From an uncultured Pseudomonadota bacterium (GTDB lineage: Bacteria > Pseudomonadota > Gammaproteobacteria > Burkholderiales > Rhodocyclaceae), in assembly GCA_946479855.1 (NCBI GenBank), contig CAMLHL010000087.1:1-9697 (forward strand): 9,697 nucleotides of DNA. Reading direction: 5' to 3'. The notes below the pieces were generated by a model. The model saw only the letters and a list, made by a program, of their open reading frames with translations. It made no database searches and was not told the origin of the DNA. The position numbers and the translations under genes were made by a program. Numbering within the stretch: position 1 is the stretch's first letter; every line of letters begins with the position of its first letter. This document shows positions 7,387-9,697 of the stretch, one piece after another.

Positions 7387-9697
7387 AGCGCCATGACGCT
7401 CTCCGCCGCCTGGCCATCGGCTGCGGCATCGAGGCTGACTATCGTGACTATGCCGGCCAACATCACGCCACCAGCGATGAGACGCGGGAAAAGCTGCTGG
7501 CCGCGCTTGGCCTGGACCTGGACGGCGATCTTGCAGCACTGGTCAGCGAGTTGGAGGGCGCTGACTGGCGCCGTCCGGTGCCGCCGGTGCGGGTGCTGCG
7601 TGAGGATGCGGCGGCGCCCGGCATCGAGTTGAGCCTGCCTGTGGCCGAGGCGCAGGCGGACTGGCAGTGGTCGCTGTTGATGGAAAACGGCGAGTGGCAG
7701 GCCGGCCGTTTCCGCCCCGCGGCCTTGCCGCTGATCGGCGAGCGGCGCATCGAGCACAGCGATTACCGGCGCTGGCGCCTGTCCCTGCCGCACCTGGCCG
7801 CCGGCTATCACCGTCTCGAACTGGCGCCGCTCGGCGGCGGGCAGGGTGAGACAGCGGGGGCCGCGACGCCACTGATCGTCACGCCGGCCCGCTGCTATCT
7901 GCCGCCGAGGCTGGACAACGATGGCCGCTGTTGGGGACCGACCCTGCAGCTTTATGGGCTGCGCTCCCGGCGCAACTGGGGAATCGGCGATTTCACCGAT
8001 CTGCGCGACGTCGTCGAGCTGGCGGCCGAGGCGGGCGCTGCGCTGGTCGGCGTCAATCCGCTGCATGCCTTGTTTCCCGAGCAGCCGGAACGATGCAGCC
8101 CCTACAGCCCGTCGAGCCGGCTGTTCCTGAACGTGCTCTACATCGACGTCGAGGCTGTCGCCGATTGCCAGGATAGCGCGGCGGCGCGTGCCCTGGTGGC
8201 CGGGCCGGACTTCCAGGCGCGGCTGGCGCGGCTGCGCAGCGCCGAGCTGGTCGACTACCCCGAGATCGCGGCGGCCAAGCTGGCCGCCTTGCGCCTGGCG
8301 TTTGCCCATTTTCGCGAGCAGCATCTGCGGCCCGGCACGGCGCGGGCCGCAGATTTCCGGCATTTCCGCCAACTCGGTGGCGCGCGGCTCGAACAGCAAG
8401 CCTTGTACGAGGCGCTGCAGGCCCATTTTCAGGCCGCCGATCCAGCGGTTTGGGGCTGGCCGGCGTGGCCGGCCGATTTCCGCTCGCCGGACACCGCGGC
8501 AGTCGGCGCCTACAGCGCAGCGCACGGCGACGAGCTTGATTTTTACATCTATCTGCAATGGCAGGCGGAACGGCAACTGGCCGACGTTGCCCAGCGGGCT
8601 GGAGCGGCGCTGGGCATCGGCCTCTACCAGGATCTGGCCCTCGGCATCGATCCCGGCGGTGCCGAAGCGTGGAGCGGCCAGGGGTGCTACGCCCAGGGCG
8701 CCCACCTCGGCGCGCCGCCCGACGATTTCAGTTTTGGCGGCCAGGACTGGGGGCTGCTGCCGATGATTCCACAAAGGCTACGCGCCACCGCCTACGCCCC
8801 GTTCATCGCCACGCTGCGCGCCGCGATGCGCCATGCCGGGGCGCTGCGCCTCGACCACGTGATGTCCCTGCAACACGTCTTCTGGGTGCCAGCCGGCAGC
8901 CCGCCGGCAACTGGCGCCTACGTCCGCTACCCGTTCGACGAGATGCTCGGCATCCTGGCGCTGGAAAGCCAACGCAACCGCTGCCTGGTCATCGGCGAGG
9001 ATCTCGGCACGGTGCCCGAGGGCTTCCGCCAGGCGGTGGCGGCGCGCGGCGTGCTGTCCTACCGGCCGCTGTTCTTCGAACGCAACGACGATGGGAGTTT
9101 CCGGCCGCCGGCCGACTATCCGCGCCAGGCGCTGGCCGTGGTCGGCACGCACGACATGCCGACGCTGCAGGGTTTCTGGCAGGGCGGCGACATCGACACC
9201 CGCGCCGCGCTGGGCCTTTTCCCGACGCCGGCGCAGCTCGAAGCCGCGGTCATTGCCCGCGCCGAGGACCGCATCCGGCTGTTGCTGGCCTTGCAGCATG
9301 CGGGCCGGTTGCCGGAAGGGATCGGTATCCAGGCGATGGACCTGCCGGCGATGACGGCCGAACTGGCGCTGGCGATACACGCCTGGCTGGCCGGGGCGCC
9401 GGCGATGCTGCTCGGCGTCCAGGTCGATGACATCTTCGGCGTGCTTGAGCAGGCCAACCTGCCCGGCAGCCCGGCCGCGTATCCGAACTGGCGACGCAAG
9501 CTGCCGCTGGCGATCGAAAGCTGGTCGAGCGATCGGCGCTGGCCGGCGCTGGCCGAACGGCTGCGCTGCGAGCGCGGCGGCGCCGCTGCCGGCAACGCGG
9601 CCAAAGCCGTCCCACTGCCGCAGATACCGGGGCTGGCCCCGTCCCCGACGGGGATTTCCTCAGGGCTACGGTCAACCGGAAAAATAGCCCAAATTCC
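7383..9697 (+). CDS. malQ: 4-alpha-glucanotransferase MalQ (amylomaltase, GH77), open at the window end
   Basis: A cytoplasmic disproportionating enzyme that transfers glucan segments between maltodextrins, releasing glucose and making longer chains usable by TreY/TreZ or phosphorylase. The N-terminus ([20 protein letters not shown], then SDETREKLLAALG) is the usual E. coli-type MalQ opening, followed by a beta-rich N-terminal domain. GH77 motifs are intact: SPYSPSSR (239-246), LRLDHVMSL with nucleophile D491, IGEDLGTVP with acid/base E539 and GTHDMPTLQGFW with D591. Spacings of 48 and 52 residues match what I recall for E. coli MalQ. The ATG overlaps the treZ stop as ATGA with GGGG 7 bases upstream. 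The conserved domain should end near residue 731 (LRCER, about base 9575), but 40 further codons run to the window edge without a stop. The last part of that tail uses atypical codons and forms hairpins, so it may be a linker to a fused domain such as TreY, or non-coding DNA after a break in the frame. Confidence 0.93.
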   Translation, partial: MKRHDALRRLAIGCGIEADYRDYAGQHHATSDETREKLLAALGLDLDGDLAALVSELEGADWRRPVPPVRVLREDAAAPGIELSLPVAEAQADWQWSLLMENGEWQAGRFRPAALPLIGERRIEHSDYRRWRLSLPHLAAGYHRLELAPLGGGQGETAGAATPLIVTPARCYLPPRLDNDGRCWGPTLQLYGLRSRRNWGIGDFTDLRDVVELAAEAGAALVGVNPLHALFPEQPERCSPYSPSSRLFLNVLYIDVEAVADCQDSAAARALVAGPDFQARLARLRSAELVDYPEIAAAKLAALRLAFAHFREQHLRPGTARAADFRHFRQLGGARLEQQALYEALQAHFQAADPAVWGWPAWPADFRSPDTAAVGAYSAAHGDELDFYIYLQWQAERQLADVAQRAGAALGIGLYQDLALGIDPGGAEAWSGQGCYAQGAHLGAPPDDFSFGGQDWGLLPMIPQRLRATAYAPFIATLRAAMRHAGALRLDHVMSLQHVFWVPAGSPPATGAYVRYPFDEMLGILALESQRNRCLVIGEDLGTVPEGFRQAVAARGVLSYRPLFFERNDDGSFRPPADYPRQALAVVGTHDMPTLQGFWQGGDIDTRAALGLFPTPAQLEAAVIARAEDRIRLLLALQHAGRLPEGIGIQAMDLPAMTAELALAIHAWLAGAPAMLLGVQVDDIFGVLEQANLPGSPAAYPNWRRKLPLAIESWSSDRRWPALAERLRCERGGAAAGNAAKAVPLPQIPGLAPSPTGISSGLRSTGKIAQI
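9628..9653 (+). other. Two mutually exclusive GC-rich hairpins in the malQ tail
   Basis: CCCCGTC (9637-9643) pairs perfectly with GACGGGG (9647-9653) around a CCC loop. The same CCCC can instead pair with GGGG at 9629-9632 (loop CTGG, extended by C9628-G9641). The strong stem is followed by ATTTCC, a poor U-tract, so a rho-independent terminator is possible but weak. The pairing is directly visible; any function is inference. Confidence 0.4.
9663..9690 (+). other. Nested inverted repeat at the window end
   Basis: GGGCTA (9663-9668) pairs with TAGCCC (9685-9690). Inside it CGGT (9669-9672) pairs with ACCG (9675-9678) over a 2-base loop, leaving GAAAAA unpaired on the 3' side. It sits 9 bases after the preceding hairpin. 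The base composition is richer in A/T than the genes. It could be a REP-like or other intergenic structure, or part of a mobile-element end. Confidence 0.35.

Noticed and set aside
5542..7539. Long minus-strand ORF of 665 codons opposite treZ
   Set aside because: It mirrors a gene with complete GH13 motifs. Its translation is rich in Arg, Gly and Ala with no recognisable domain, as expected for antisense frames in GC-rich DNA.
7269..8774. Minus-strand ORF of 501 codons opposite malQ and the end of treZ
   Set aside because: Low-complexity Arg/Gln/Ala-rich translation without motifs, fully covered by two well-supported + strand genes.
8558..9430. Plus-strand ORF of 290 codons inside malQ
   Set aside because: Out-of-frame shadow. 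The malQ frame over this stretch carries all three GH77 catalytic motifs, and this ORF is Arg/Pro/Gly-rich without motifs.

Overview
The window is a single-strand, tightly packed gene block for trehalose, maltose and alpha-glucan (glycogen-type) metabolism. All convincing genes lie on the + strand. The DNA is GC-rich with strong G/C third-position codon use. This base composition, the TreS-maltokinase fusion and the E. coli-type MalQ suggest a Gram-negative proteobacterium, perhaps a betaproteobacterium of the Rhodocyclales kind. That placement is inference; no taxonomic marker gene is present.

Layout: (1) 1-2556, the 3' part of a fused trehalose synthase/maltokinase gene whose start lies upstream of the window. 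(2) 2586-3284, a small multi-pass membrane protein with MscS-like conserved transmembrane helices and no cytoplasmic channel domain. (3) 3265-3345, a possible 26-codon ORF behind a very strong Shine-Dalgarno sequence, bridging to (4) 3350-5500, glgX, a glycogen debranching enzyme. (5) 5497-7386, treZ, malto-oligosyltrehalose trehalohydrolase. (6) 7383-9697, malQ, 4-alpha-glucanotransferase, with no stop codon before the window ends. glgX/treZ and treZ/malQ overlap by 4 bases (ATGA). There is no gene-free stretch longer than 65 bases.

How the genes fit together: TreS interconverts maltose and trehalose. Its fused kinase makes maltose 1-phosphate, the substrate of GlgE, which would add it to alpha-glucan (glgE is not in the window). 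In the other direction, GlgX debranches glucan, MalQ remodels the released maltodextrins, and TreZ with TreY (not seen here) releases trehalose from chain ends. The block therefore encodes parts of both trehalose-to-glucan and glucan-to-trehalose routes. The membrane protein may tie this to osmotic stress, which is inference from position.

The main enzymes are known families and I see no new defence or mobile system. The points most worth a second look are the MscS-like membrane protein inside the trehalose operon, the possible mini-ORF before glgX, and the end of the window. There, malQ runs on past its expected C-terminus into DNA with atypical codons and adjacent hairpins.
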